Assembly: GCF_002937115.1 (NCBI RefSeq)
Contig: NZ_NHRY01000037.1
Span: forward strand, 1-35,045
Source of the DNA: Rhodopila globiformis
GTDB taxonomy: Bacteria; Pseudomonadota; Alphaproteobacteria; Acetobacterales; Acetobacteraceae
DNA: 35,045 nt
Direction: 5' to 3'
Part shown: in pieces, positions 26,551 to 34,810 of the stretch
Layout: every line of letters starts with the position of its first letter
Numbering within the stretch: position 1 is the first letter of the stretch
The notes under the pieces: model-generated
Seen by the model: only the letters and a program-made list of their open reading frames with translations
Told to the model about the DNA's origin: nothing
Database searches by the model: none
Program-made: the position numbers and the translations under genes

Positions 26551-26928
26551 TCACATTCGCTCAACCAGGTGCGCGCGGGACGGTCCGGGTTCGAACGGAT
26601 CGCCAAAGTATTGGGTTTCACGGGCCACCTTGCCATCCAGGAACTCCATGACGCTGACGGAATAGGATGGCCGGCCGTCATACGTGAGGATAAATTCCGT
26701 GACCCACAGGTCGCCTCTGCCGATGATGCGACGCACCGTGAAGCGCTTCGCGTTCGGCTGCGCGACGCGGGACGCCTGGATGTTGTGCCGGCCCCTGATG
26801 CGCTCGCCCGATTGCGGGTATTCAAGCACTGCGTCCTCCCGGTACATGTCGTGCTCAACGTCGAAGTCGTTTGCGTCCGAGGCGGCCCAGTGGCGATTGA
26901 GCGCCTCGCGAATCTCGTTCTCGTCCAT
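26551..26928 (-). CDS. NTF2-like/SnoaL-like protein
   Basis: A 125-residue protein of the nuclear transport factor 2-like superfamily: EIREALNRHWAASDANDFD, then MYREDAVLEYPQSGERIRG, ILTYDGRPSYSVSVMEFLDG and ARETQYFGDPFE, the usual cone-shaped alpha+beta pocket. The start at 26928 (MDENEIREAL) is supported by GGGAG seven bases upstream. Members include isomerases and hydratases as well as binding proteins, and no reaction can be assigned. The stop lies just upstream of the glycosylase gene. Confidence 0.82.
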   Translation of the reverse strand: MDENEIREALNRHWAASDANDFDVEHDMYREDAVLEYPQSGERIRGRHNIQASRVAQPNAKRFTVRRIIGRGDLWVTEFILTYDGRPSYSVSVMEFLDGKVARETQYFGDPFEPGPSRAHLVERM

Positions 26929-27130
26929 TCTGCTACTCCCGTTTCTGACCATGAGGCCTGGCCGTACCGTTGCCCTGGAAAGTATGCGTCGTCGTGCCCG
27001 AACGGATACGCGCCGTTCGGTGAACATTCTGGCAAGTGCAGTGGGACCCGGTCATCGTCTCTTTACCCCTTGCTGCGCTTTCGATTTCGCACTGACTTTG
27101 GAAAGCTGAGCGACTCGCCGGAATGCCCTT

Positions 27131-27943
27131 TCAGTCGCCGAAGCGGCCGGCAACGCGATAACGGTAAGCCGCCGACGAACGGGAGAGGTTCGGAAACAGA
27201 GCTTGTCGGGCGCTCTCGTAGGCTTTCCAATCAGCCAGCTCAGGCAGCGACGGTAGGGTGACCAACTCGCCTTGATCAAGTCCCGCCAGGGCCGCATCGA
27301 CCAACTCGCCCGCCGGCATGACCAACGCCGCGGGAGGGTACTCGACCGGCATGCCGGCAATGCCCCAGAAGTCTGTGGTGGTTGCGCCGGGAAGGACCAC
27401 CTGGACGCGGATGCCCTTGTCACCCAGCTCGTGGTGCAGCGACCGGCTGAAGGCGAGCACGAAGGCCTTCGTGCCCGCGTACACGCCATTGAGAATCTCG
27501 GGGTGAACGGCAACAATCGAGGCGATATTGATGATTGTCCCGAAACCGCGGGCGACAAAGGCCGGAGCCGCAGCATAGGTCAGCCGGGTGAGTGCGCCGA
27601 CGTTCAACGCGATCATCTGGCTCATCCGGTCGACCTCGGAGCCGAGCAGCGCTGCGGTGGCCCCTATCCCCGCGTTGTTGACCAGCATCGTGATGCGCGA
27701 ATTGCTGAGCAGCACCTGCTCGACCCTCGCGAGATCGGCCGGATCGGTGAGATCGGCGGCCAGCACCTCGATCTTGCGCCCGGTCCTGCGGGCAATCTGG
27801 GCCATGACGATCTCCAGACGCTGTTGCTTTCGCGCAACCAGAACAAGGTCATGGCCGCGGTGTGCCAGCCGATCGGCATAGATCGCTCCGATGCCCGAGG
27901 AGGCGCCGGTGATCAGGGCCACGCCCGAGGTATCCTTGTGCAT
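27131..27943 (-). CDS. Short-chain dehydrogenase/reductase (SDR)
   Basis: A 270-residue classical-type SDR. The cofactor motif TGASSGIG is at residues 12-19, ADLTD is at 64-68, and NNAG is at 89-92. The catalytic Ser142 (NIASIVAV), Tyr155 and Lys159 (YAGTK) are all present. The Arg at the end of the second strand (LVARKQQRLE) suggests NADP(H). PGATTTDFW is the substrate-loop region. The start at 27943 (MHKDTSGVALITG) gives the normal family length. Substrate is unknown. No partner gene is directly coupled; 202 bases separate it from the NTF2-like gene downstream. Confidence 0.88.
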   Translation of the reverse strand: MHKDTSGVALITGASSGIGAIYADRLAHRGHDLVLVARKQQRLEIVMAQIARRTGRKIEVLAADLTDPADLARVEQVLLSNSRITMLVNNAGIGATAALLGSEVDRMSQMIALNVGALTRLTYAAAPAFVARGFGTIINIASIVAVHPEILNGVYAGTKAFVLAFSRSLHHELGDKGIRVQVVLPGATTTDFWGIAGMPVEYPPAALVMPAGELVDAALAGLDQGELVTLPSLPELADWKAYESARQALFPNLSRSSAAYRYRVAGRFGD

Positions 27944-28074
27944 CTCCGTTTCTTTCAAAGCACTGACGTCGGCACTGAGAGGGCCGCGCAGCGACGCCGG
28001 CACGACAACTGTGTTGCGCCCACGAGGTTCTCCTCGGTGCGGCCTGGCCTTGGGTCAACACGTCAATCCCTGAC

Positions 28075-28155
28075 GACGCATCTACTCGCGAAGCCTGGCT
28101 CGCGCTTTTACAGGATTGCGCAAATTTTCCCCCGATTGCCGTGTTCAGCGCACTG
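28075..28155 (-). repeat. Conserved coding-like repeat D, copy 1
   Basis: It matches 34562-34643 at roughly three quarters of positions. On the minus strand both copies encode AIGGKFAQSCK followed by AS-x-V-x-AS. Most differences fall in third codon positions (GGG/GGC, TTT/TTC, CAA/CAG, TCG/TCC), which is the pattern of a selected protein segment. The parent gene is not recognised. Confidence 0.5.
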
Positions 28156-28495
28156 GCGATAAACATCTCGAGTCTCATATCGAGGTCGAGCTGATCCCGG
28201 AACTTGCCCGATAAGCAACAAATCCCCGCAGGTTTGCATGCTCTTTCTTCTTCACGGCTCATCCGCTATGCGTCGAGGCGTGCCCAGACCATCCCGGCAA
28301 CCCTCGCTCGATCCGCACACGGGCGGCAAGCGACCGCAACAGCGCAGCGGACATGCGGTCTTGCCAAGGGACCCACGGACTCAGGCAGTCATTGACAGCA
28401 AGATCGTCCAATCGTCGCGAGCGCCGTTCAAGAGGACCGTGCCGTAATTGGGGATGTTGAGCGCGCTCCGATTGTGGTTGCTCAAGGAGGCCCTT

Positions 28496-28570
28496 ATGAG
28501 CGCAACAATGAAGACGGCGCAGACCTGTCAATCGGCATTCACGGCAACGTCGTTCTCTGGCACCGCATGA
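28496..28570 (+). CDS. Possible 24-residue ORF with strong ribosome site
   Basis: AGGAGG at 28485-28490 stands five bases before an ATG. The frame reads MSATMKTAQTCQSAFTATSF and ends four residues later. It lies 155 bases before the DJ-1/PfpI gene. It could be a leader peptide or, more likely, the truncated start of a lost gene. Confidence 0.3.
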   Translation: MSATMKTAQTCQSAFTATSFSGTA

Positions 28571-28725
28571 GCGGCGCGCCGGCGCAAGCGGTGGAACCGG
28601 CGAGCAGGACGTCGCCATCCTCGAGGCGGGGCTTCGGGAAACGTGGCCCACGCTCCGTTTCAGCGAAACGCCATCGGCAACGACAGTCGGCCGGACCAAC
28701 GACTGTTCAATGGAGGAGCAGGAAC

Positions 28726-29439
28726 ATGAAAATACTTATGGTGCTGACATCCCACGATCAGCTGGGCGACACGGGTCGCAAGACCGGCTTCTGGCTCGAA
28801 GAGCTTGCAGCTCCGTACTATGTTTTCAAGGACGCTGGGGCTGAGGTCACGCTCGCGTCCCCAAAGGGCGGCCGGCCGCCACTCGACCCCAAGAGCAACG
28901 AACCCGAATTCCGCACCGATCTTACGCGGCGGTTTGAGAAGGACGCGGCTGCGGAAGCTCAGCTCGACAAGACCGTTCCTCTCGAGAGCGTCAGGCAGGA
29001 GGACTTCGACACCGTCTTCTACCCGGGCGGCCACGGCCCGATGTGGGATCTCGCCGAGGACAAGCATTCCGTCAGGCTGATCGAGTCCTTCCTTGCCGCC
29101 GGCAAGCCAATCGGCATCGTGTGCCATTCCACGGGTGCGTTGCGTCACGTCAGGACGCCGGGCGGCAGCCTTCTGGTCCAGGGCAAGGAAGTTACCGGCT
29201 TCACCAACGGTGAGGAGGAAGCCGTCGGCCTCACCAGGGTCGTGCCCTTTCTTGTCGAAGATGAGATGCTGAAACTGGGCGCAATCTTCTCGAAGAAGGC
29301 CAACTGGGAGGTTCACGTCGTCAGCGACGGCCTGCTGATCACCGGACAGAATCCAAGTTCCTCAGGCCCAGCCGCCAAGATCCTGTTGGCGAAGCTGAGG
29401 CAAATGGCCCAACCGACTGCCAGCGCTGTGGCTTCGTAG
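28726..29439 (+). CDS. DJ-1/PfpI family protein (type 1 glutamine amidotransferase-like)
   Basis: A 237-residue protein of the Hsp31/DJ-1 group, which includes glyoxalases, deglycases and chaperones. It shows KILMVLTSHDQLGDTGRKTG, AGAEVTLASPKGGRPPLDP, FDTVFYPGGHGPMWDLAED and GKPIGIVCHSTGALRH, where C133 is the nucleophilic-elbow cysteine. HGPMWDL and the VEDEMLKLGA/WEVHVVSDG end are typical of the YDR533c/Hsp31-like branch. A likely job is removal of methylglyoxal or repair of glycated proteins. GGAGGAGCAGGAAC upstream of the ATG is a good ribosome site. The residue after CHS is T rather than the common G-P, a minor variation. Confidence 0.9.
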   Translation: MKILMVLTSHDQLGDTGRKTGFWLEELAAPYYVFKDAGAEVTLASPKGGRPPLDPKSNEPEFRTDLTRRFEKDAAAEAQLDKTVPLESVRQEDFDTVFYPGGHGPMWDLAEDKHSVRLIESFLAAGKPIGIVCHSTGALRHVRTPGGSLLVQGKEVTGFTNGEEEAVGLTRVVPFLVEDEMLKLGAIFSKKANWEVHVVSDGLLITGQNPSSSGPAAKILLAKLRQMAQPTASAVAS

Positions 29440-29603
29440 ATCGAGGATCTATCGAGCGAGTACTGGCGTACGCACGGTCAGGGTGCGACGATCAAAGGAC
29501 TCGGCCCTGACGCGACGAACCGGAGGCCTCCATGAACATCAAGCACCTGGTACTCCGTCACAGTGATTTTGACGGTTCGAACGTGTCCTGGATTTGGTCC
29601 AGC

Positions 29604-29779
29604 TACAGCAAACCGCAGGTCAGTTGGGACGCAGAGGCGGCCTGTCTTCATCGTCATGGCCCGGCTCGTCCGGGCCACCTATTCCAGCAAGTGTGCCGCG
29701 ACAGATGGCCCGGACGAGCCGGGCCATGACGAGGAGGGCGCGCCGTTGTCCTGTCTCAACCGACCTGCGGTTTGCTGTA
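29604..29779. mobile_element. MITE-like element, family A copy 4
   Basis: A TA-bounded 176-bp copy. Left end TACAGCAAACCGCAGGTCAG; the right end is the reverse complement of TACAGCAAACCGCAGGTCGG. The central palindrome has GGCCCGGCTCGTCC in place of GGCTTGTCC, with the compensating change on the other arm (GGACGAGCC), so the hairpin is preserved. It lies 49 bases before the di-iron MBL gene, in its probable promoter region. Confidence 0.88.
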
Positions 29780-29828
29780 GAGCAGATGCGCTGGCAAGGC
29801 AACGCGCCGAGCCGGGGAGGGGGGAGCA

Positions 29829-30563
29829 ATGGAAGCCAAAGTCGATGAAATCGGAGACCATATCTTCCGCATATCCACATTCATGCCCCATGTGCTGCCA
29901 CCTGAGGGGCTCACCTTCAACCAGTTCCTGATTCTCGCTGATGAACCGATGCTGTTTCATTGCGGGCATCGCAAGCAGTTTTCGAATGTGTCGGCCGCCG
30001 TCGCAAAGATACTTCCTCTCGATAAGCTCCGCTGGATTTCGTTCGGTCATCTGGAAGCTGATGAATGTGGCGCGATGAATGAATGGCTGGCAGTGTCGCC
30101 GCTCGCCGAGGTCGTGCACGGCGTTGTCGGGTGCCGCGTCTCAATCAACGACATGGCGGATCGAGCGCCACGCGCACTGTCAGGTGGTGATGTCCTGGAC
30201 CTGGGTGGCAGGCGTATCCAGTTTATCGACACACCTCATGTCCCGCATGGATGGGACGCGGGGGTTATCTTCGAGCAGGAGACCTCTACATTGTTTTGCG
30301 GCGATCTATTTACGCATGGCGGGGATCGGCCAGCGCTGACGGAGAGCGACATTGTTGAGCCAGCCACGACCGTGTTGAAGTCACTCTCTGCCGTTAGTCC
30401 AGCCACAGCACCCACCATACGTGGATTGACACGATTCCAGCCCCGGTTACTTGCTGTGATGCACGGATCTTCATTCAGCGGCGATGCGTCGAGCGCGATC
30501 AACGACCTGGCCGCCCACTATGCATCCTGGCTGGCGGCAGAGACGGATGCAGAAGGATCTTGA
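29829..30563 (+). CDS. MBL-fold protein with flavodiiron-type metal site (ODP-like)
   Basis: A 244-residue metallo-beta-lactamase fold protein. H74, E76 and D78 in FGHLEADECG give the H-x-E-x-D motif of flavodiiron proteins rather than the H-x-H-x-D of hydrolases. Further likely ligands are H137 or H140 (TPHVPHGWD), D159 (FCGDLFTHGGD) and H212 (VMHGSSF). The flavodoxin domain is absent, as in single-domain oxygen-binding di-iron (ODP) proteins. It may reduce or sense O2 or NO with an external electron donor. GGGAGGGGGGAGCA precedes the ATG. It sits in a redox-gene cluster. Confidence 0.85.
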   Translation: MEAKVDEIGDHIFRISTFMPHVLPPEGLTFNQFLILADEPMLFHCGHRKQFSNVSAAVAKILPLDKLRWISFGHLEADECGAMNEWLAVSPLAEVVHGVVGCRVSINDMADRAPRALSGGDVLDLGGRRIQFIDTPHVPHGWDAGVIFEQETSTLFCGDLFTHGGDRPALTESDIVEPATTVLKSLSAVSPATAPTIRGLTRFQPRLLAVMHGSSFSGDASSAINDLAAHYASWLAAETDAEGS

Positions 30564-30684
30564 GATAGCGGCCGGCACGACCGGTCAAAATCGCTGTGCA
30601 GAGGCAGCAGGAATGCTCTACGCACTGGTGGCACCGTGGCAGGTGCGCCAGGCGGCGCCGCACTGCATGTGCAGGGCGCCGCGA

Positions 30685-30790
30685 GTGGACAAGGCCGAGG
30701 CGTGGTACAATTCGCCGAAGTACGACGAGTTCAGGCCTGTGAGGTGCGCCGTAGCGACGACTCGCTCGTTCATCGTGGAGGGCTGGCCGA
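30685..30790 (+). pseudogene. DUF1330 gene remnant (C-terminal part)
   Basis: The frame reads VDKAEAWYNSPKYDEFRPVR and, after CAVATTR, SFIVEGW, matching the C-terminal half of DUF1330 proteins (KAWYDSPEY, then an R-x-x-x-x-x-x-V-E-G end). The N-terminal half is not found upstream and no stop follows; the frame runs on as a shadow of the molybdoenzyme gene. The ribosome site of the next gene (GGAGGG) lies inside the remnant's VEG codons, so the next gene borrows this DNA for its start. Confidence 0.6.
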
Positions 30791-33235
30791 TTGATAAGCA
30801 CAACAGAGGCTACCAAGGTCCCCGGCTTTTGCGGCCTGTGCATCGCCCGCTGCGGCAGCATCGCCAGCGTGGAAGACGGGCGTTTCATGCGGCTCGATCC
30901 CGACCCCACACATCCGACCGGCCAGGCGCTGTGCGCCAAGGGCCGCGCCGCGCCGGAACTGGTTTACAGCAAGCAGCGTCTCACCCGGCCGTTGCGCCGC
31001 ACCCGGCCGAAGGGCGAGGCGGATCCGGGTTGGGTGGAGATCTCCTGGGACGAGGCCCTGGACACGACGGCGGCGGCAATGCGGCAACTGGCGGCGGCGC
31101 ACGGGGCACACAGCGTGGCCTTCAGCCAGTCTTCCCCCTCGACCACCGCGATCGGCGATTCGGCGCCCTTCGTTCGCCGGTTGATGAACGCCTTCGGCAC
31201 ACCGAACCTCGTCTGGGCACTGGACCTGTGTGGCTGGGGCCGAGGCTTTGCCACGCGCTACGCGTTTGGTGTCGCGAGTGTCGCCACCGGCAGCGGCGGC
31301 GGGGCGATGGCGGACATTGCCAACAGCGGCTGCCTGATCCTTTGGGGCTACAATCCCTCCTACACGCGCCTGACGCACGCGACAGCGACCGTCGAGGCGC
31401 TCAAGCATGGGATGAAGCTCATCGTTATCGATCCACGCCACGTCGGGCTGGCCGGCAAGGCCGATCTTTGGCTGCGCCCTCGCCCTGGCACTGACGGGGC
31501 GCTTGCGCTCGGCCTCGCGCATGTGATGATCAGTCGCGGCTGGTACGACCAGGCGTTCGTGCGGGCGTGGACCAACGCGCCGCATCTCGTTCGGTCCGAT
31601 ACTGGTCGGCTGCTGCGCGCTGTGGACCTCGCCGAGGGTGGAGGTGCCGGTCATTTCGTCGCCTGGGACGGATTGGCGGGCCAGCCCGTCGCCTACGACC
31701 CCGCGATAGGCCGCTACGGCACGCCTGTCGAGCGCCTTGCTCTCGAAGGCGAAGTCATGGTCGCCACCAAGCAGGGCATGCTGCCGTGCCGCCCGGTGTT
31801 CGCGCATTACGCCCAGCTTTGCGCCCGGCATACGCCCGAGCGGGTGGCGGCGATCTGCTGGATTGCGCCTGACCAGGTGGAGGCAGCGGCGCGGCTGCTT
31901 TGGCATTCGCGGCCGGTCTCCTATTACGCCTGGAGCGGGCATGAGCATCACGCCAATACCACAGAGACAGCGCGCGCCATGGCGCTGCTCTACGCGCTCA
32001 CCGGCTCATTCGACCAGCGTGGCGGCAACGTGCTGTTCCCTGCCGTTCCCAACCCGGTGGTCACCGGCGAGGACCTGCCGGCGGCGCGGCATATGGCGCC
32101 AGCCGTGGGGCTGGAGAGCCGTCCGCTCGGGCCGGCAAAGTGGAACAACGTCTCCGCGTCCGACTTCTACCGCGCGGTGCTGGAGGGCGAACCCTACCCG
32201 GTGCGCGGGCTGATCGGGTTCGGCTCCAACCTGCTGCTTGCGTTTTCCGACCCGTTGCGTGGGCGGCGGGCACTTGCGGCACTGGATTTCTACGTTCACG
32301 CCGATCTGTTCCTGAACCCGACGGCCGAGCTCGCCGATATCGTGCTGCCGGTCGCTTCCTGCTTCGAGCGTGAGGCGCTGCGCTTCGGCTTCGAGATCAG
32401 CGCCGAGGCCCAATCCCTTGTGCAGCTCCGCAAGCCTGTCGTGCCACCGCCTGGTCTCGCCCGGTCCGACACTGACATCATATTCGATCTCGCCGTCCGG
32501 CTCGGACTGGGCGAGCATTTCTGGAATGGCGATGTCGAGGCGGCCTACCGTCACCAGCTCGCACCTAGCGGGCTGAGCCTGGAAGCCCTGCGGGCCGAGC
32601 CGAGGGGCATCCGCGTGCCGCTCACCACCCGCCATGCCAAGCACGCCGAGCCGGATCCGGCGGGCCATGCGCGCGGCTTTGCCACACCCTCGCGCAGGGT
32701 GGAGTTCTGGTCCGAGACCATGCAGGCGAAGGGCCATGCGCCGATGCCGGAATTTGTCCCCCCGCCGAACCCGGACGCGGAGCGCTACCCTCTTGTGCTC
32801 ACCTGCGCCAAGCCGACGCTGTTCTGCCAGACCCAGCACCGCGCGCTGCCGAGCCTGCGCCGGCGCGCAATGAATCCCCAGGTGATGCTGCATCCGGAGA
32901 CCGCGGCGCGGCGCGGCATCGCCTCGGGAGACTGGGTGAGCGTCGAGACGCAGGCGGGCGCCATGCGGGCGCGTGCGCTGCTGAACGCCGCTATCGACCC
33001 GCGCGTGGTGGTGGGCGAGCATGGCTGGTGGCAGGCGGCTCCCGAGGCCGGTGCGCCGGGCTATGATCCGTTCAGCGCGCTTGGGTCCAACTACAATCTG
33101 GCCGTCGATCCGGCCGCGCGCGATCCGATAAGCGGCACCACGGCGCATCGCTCCGGTTGCTGCGAAGTCTTCCGCACCTCGTCAATGGAGCAGGGGAAGG
33201 CAGCCGACACCCGCGTCGCCGCACAACGCGCGTAA
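30791..33235 (+). CDS. Molybdopterin-dependent oxidoreductase (DMSO reductase superfamily)
   Basis: An 814-residue molybdo- or tungsto-enzyme. A [4Fe-4S] site is formed by C14, C17, C21 and C48 (FCGLCIARCGSI, ALCAKG). VEISWDEALD and the catalytic-domain loop LDLCGWGRG follow, with C147 the probable Mo/W ligand. LILWGYNPS, VIDPRH, FGSNLLLAFSD and NPTAELADIVLPVA are family-typical. The C-terminal pterin-binding domain includes MNPQVMLHPETA. Start TTG at 30791 is supported by GGAGGG eight bases upstream; no ATG or GTG is available. There is no Tat signal, so it is cytoplasmic. No electron-transfer subunit or chaperone gene is adjacent. Substrate unknown. Confidence 0.9.
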   Translation: MISTTEATKVPGFCGLCIARCGSIASVEDGRFMRLDPDPTHPTGQALCAKGRAAPELVYSKQRLTRPLRRTRPKGEADPGWVEISWDEALDTTAAAMRQLAAAHGAHSVAFSQSSPSTTAIGDSAPFVRRLMNAFGTPNLVWALDLCGWGRGFATRYAFGVASVATGSGGGAMADIANSGCLILWGYNPSYTRLTHATATVEALKHGMKLIVIDPRHVGLAGKADLWLRPRPGTDGALALGLAHVMISRGWYDQAFVRAWTNAPHLVRSDTGRLLRAVDLAEGGGAGHFVAWDGLAGQPVAYDPAIGRYGTPVERLALEGEVMVATKQGMLPCRPVFAHYAQLCARHTPERVAAICWIAPDQVEAAARLLWHSRPVSYYAWSGHEHHANTTETARAMALLYALTGSFDQRGGNVLFPAVPNPVVTGEDLPAARHMAPAVGLESRPLGPAKWNNVSASDFYRAVLEGEPYPVRGLIGFGSNLLLAFSDPLRGRRALAALDFYVHADLFLNPTAELADIVLPVASCFEREALRFGFEISAEAQSLVQLRKPVVPPPGLARSDTDIIFDLAVRLGLGEHFWNGDVEAAYRHQLAPSGLSLEALRAEPRGIRVPLTTRHAKHAEPDPAGHARGFATPSRRVEFWSETMQAKGHAPMPEFVPPPNPDAERYPLVLTCAKPTLFCQTQHRALPSLRRRAMNPQVMLHPETAARRGIASGDWVSVETQAGAMRARALLNAAIDPRVVVGEHGWWQAAPEAGAPGYDPFSALGSNYNLAVDPAARDPISGTTAHRSGCCEVFRTSSMEQGKAADTRVAAQRA

Positions 33236-33425
33236 GTGCGTGCCGGCTTCCAGGCGCGAGACGGTATCGGCTGAGAGTGATCGCGGTGTCCATTTGCAAG
33301 ATCCCGGGCATCCAGTTCTGCCAGGCCAGTTCGTGACGCTCGGCAAGTTCCGCCCTTGTTTCATCGACGACAGGTTGATGGTGCCTGCCCAGCGCCGTGT
33401 GCGGTCGCGTTCCGGCAGCAACCCG

Positions 33426-34097
33426 TTACGCCACCGTGCCGCCTGAAAGATCGGATGTTTTTCGCCGCAGACTGGCCAGCAGCGCGTTGCCGCCGCCGCG
33501 TGACAGGATGCGCCGGAAATCGGAACGCTGTACCGCCACATGGCTGATCGACCCGTCCGCGAGCACATCGACCGCCTTCCAGCCCGAAGAAGTCAACTGC
33601 ATCACGTAATCAAGCCTTGTTGCGTCGCCACTGACCGGTATGAGGCGGGTCTGCACGATGACCCGCCCCGCACCAAGTCCGCGCGTTTCGGGCAGGATGG
33701 CGAAATGCTGGCCGGCGTAGTTGTCGAAATTCGCCACGTAACTGGCCACCGTGTAGCGACGGAATTCGGCCAGCAGCTCATTTTTCTGATCCGGTGGAAG
33801 ATTGGTCCATGCGGGACCGACCGAAACCGCCAACACGGCAGGCAAGTCGAACGTCTGATCGACCGAGGGAGCGAGCAATTCGAAGCGACGACTGAAGACG
33901 GTCTGCGCATCAGCCCGCATCAACGCCAGCAGGGCTTCGTCGAAACGCGCAATTATCGCGATCGCGCCGGCGGGAGCTGGATTCGCAACCGCATGCCGGC
34001 CAAGCGGCGCCACGGCGGCAAGCCCCAGGGCAAGCAGTGACCGACGGCGAAGGCCGGACCTGGCGGTGGTCATGTCGCGATTGGAGTTCTTCATCAT
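33426..34097 (-). CDS. MlaC/HpnM-like (Ttg2D family) periplasmic lipid-binding protein
   Basis: A 223-residue exported protein. A twin-arginine-like signal (GLRRRSLLALGLAAVAP) ends near HAVANPAPAG. The mature part shows FDEALLALMRADAQ, FDLPAVLAVSVGPAWTNL, QKNELLAEFRRYTVASYVANF and WKAVDVLADGSISH, the MlaC fold that carries phospholipids (or hopanoids in HpnM) across the periplasm. AAAGGA lies eight bases before ATG 34097. No Mla ABC transporter or hopanoid genes are beside it, so it acts with distant partners or is a relic. 33236-33425 shows no gene. Confidence 0.85.
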   Translation of the reverse strand: MMKNSNRDMTTARSGLRRRSLLALGLAAVAPLGRHAVANPAPAGAIAIIARFDEALLALMRADAQTVFSRRFELLAPSVDQTFDLPAVLAVSVGPAWTNLPPDQKNELLAEFRRYTVASYVANFDNYAGQHFAILPETRGLGAGRVIVQTRLIPVSGDATRLDYVMQLTSSGWKAVDVLADGSISHVAVQRSDFRRILSRGGGNALLASLRRKTSDLSGGTVA

Positions 34098-34128
34098 GAT
34101 TGCCATCCTTTACAGGAATACTTTTCCA

Positions 34129-34345
34129 TTACTGATACAAACGCTGTACATAGACCATTTCTGGAAGGCGGTGGTTCATTACCACCTGGCTGCCTTTCGG
34201 GAGACCGTCCACGATTTCAATCTCATTGCCGAATCGCGCCGTCTTCCACCTCTGCGCGCAGCTGTACGGGCAGCGCACCGATGCCGTATGCGGCGGCCGG
34301 GGCGGCAAGGACGCTGCGCCGGCTCGGCGATAACGATACGTCCAT
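34129..34345 (-). pseudogene. Composite remnant: Tat-like N-terminus and efflux-adaptor-like C-terminus
   Basis: From ATG 34345 (AAGGAC upstream) one frame reads MDVSLSPSRRSVLAAPAAAY then GIGALPVQL and stops at 34223, a Tat-like signal with no mature domain. In another frame, 34240 to the stop at 34129, the text is ARFGNEIEIVDGLPKGSQVV, resembling the C-terminal end of RND efflux membrane-fusion proteins. The two parts probably come from different genes joined by deletion or frameshift. Both identifications rest on short motifs. Confidence 0.35.
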
Positions 34346-34381
34346 GACGACTGTCCTTATGCAATGCGGGCAGTGGCTCAT

Positions 34382-34557
34382 TACAGCAGACCGCAGGTCG
34401 GTTGGGACACTGAGGCCCCCTGTCCTCATCGTCATGGCCCGGCTTGTCCGGGCCACCTGTTCCAGCACATGTGCCGCGATAGGTAGCCCGGACAAGCCGG
34501 GCCATGACGATGAGGGAGCGCCGTCGCTCTGTCTCAATCGACCTGCGGCCTGCTGTA
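34382..34557. mobile_element. MITE-like element, family A copy 5
   Basis: A TA-bounded 176-bp copy with ends TACAGCAGACCGCAGGTCGG and, at right, the reverse complement of TACAGCAGGCCGCAGGTCGA. The internal palindrome CGTCATGGCCCGGCTTGTCC is intact. It sits 37 bases upstream of the Tat-like remnant's start and directly beside repeat D copy 2. Confidence 0.88.
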
Positions 34558-34561
34558 GCAG

Positions 34562-34643
34562 GATGCATTTACTTTGGAAGCTGGGCCGGTTCTTTTACAG
34601 GACTGCGCGAATTTTCCGCCGATTGCCCTGTTCATCCCATTGG
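34562..34643 (-). repeat. Conserved coding-like repeat D, copy 2
   Basis: Partner of 28075-28155. The minus strand encodes NRAIGGKFAQSCK, then PASKVNAS. Differences from copy 1 are mainly synonymous. Stops and the MITE boundary interrupt the frame shortly after, so this copy is a fragment. Confidence 0.5.
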
Positions 34644-34669
34644 GCCGGCAATCATCCTGAACGCCAGGC

Positions 34670-34810
34670 ATGGCAACGGCAGAAAAGCCGGTGGTGGCCC
34701 AGGCGACCTATGCTCGCGTTCTCCTGGCGTACGGCCTGACCGCCGCGTTCCTTCCTCCAGGCTTCCACAGAACCCGGCACCCAATGGTGCAAACCAGACC
34801 GTTGACCTAG
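34670..34810 (+). CDS. Possible 46-residue ORF cut by the IS element
   Basis: The frame reads MATAEKPVVAQATYARVLLA and YGLTAAFLPPGFH, with a plausible hydrophobic helix, then loses character and stops at the TAG that overlaps the proposed IS left end. There is no strong ribosome site. It could be the start of a membrane protein gene interrupted by the insertion. It is too short to identify. Confidence 0.25.
   Translation: MATAEKPVVAQATYARVLLAYGLTAAFLPPGFHRTRHPMVQTRPLT

Larger units (their letters stand above)
27944..28725. other. Intergenic region with remnants
   Basis: It holds one copy of a short conserved coding-like repeat (28075-28155) and a tiny ORF with a strong ribosome site (28496-28570). 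A plus frame reading GEQDVAILEAGLRETWP near 28600 is protein-like but has no start. ORFs of over 100 codons on the minus strand here are Arg/Ser-rich with no motif. It probably represents decayed DNA between the SDR and DJ-1 genes. Confidence 0.4.

Noticed and set aside
28259..28699. A 146-codon minus-strand ORF
   Set aside because: Arg/Ser-rich composition, no motif, and it overlaps the small ORF and repeat remnants.
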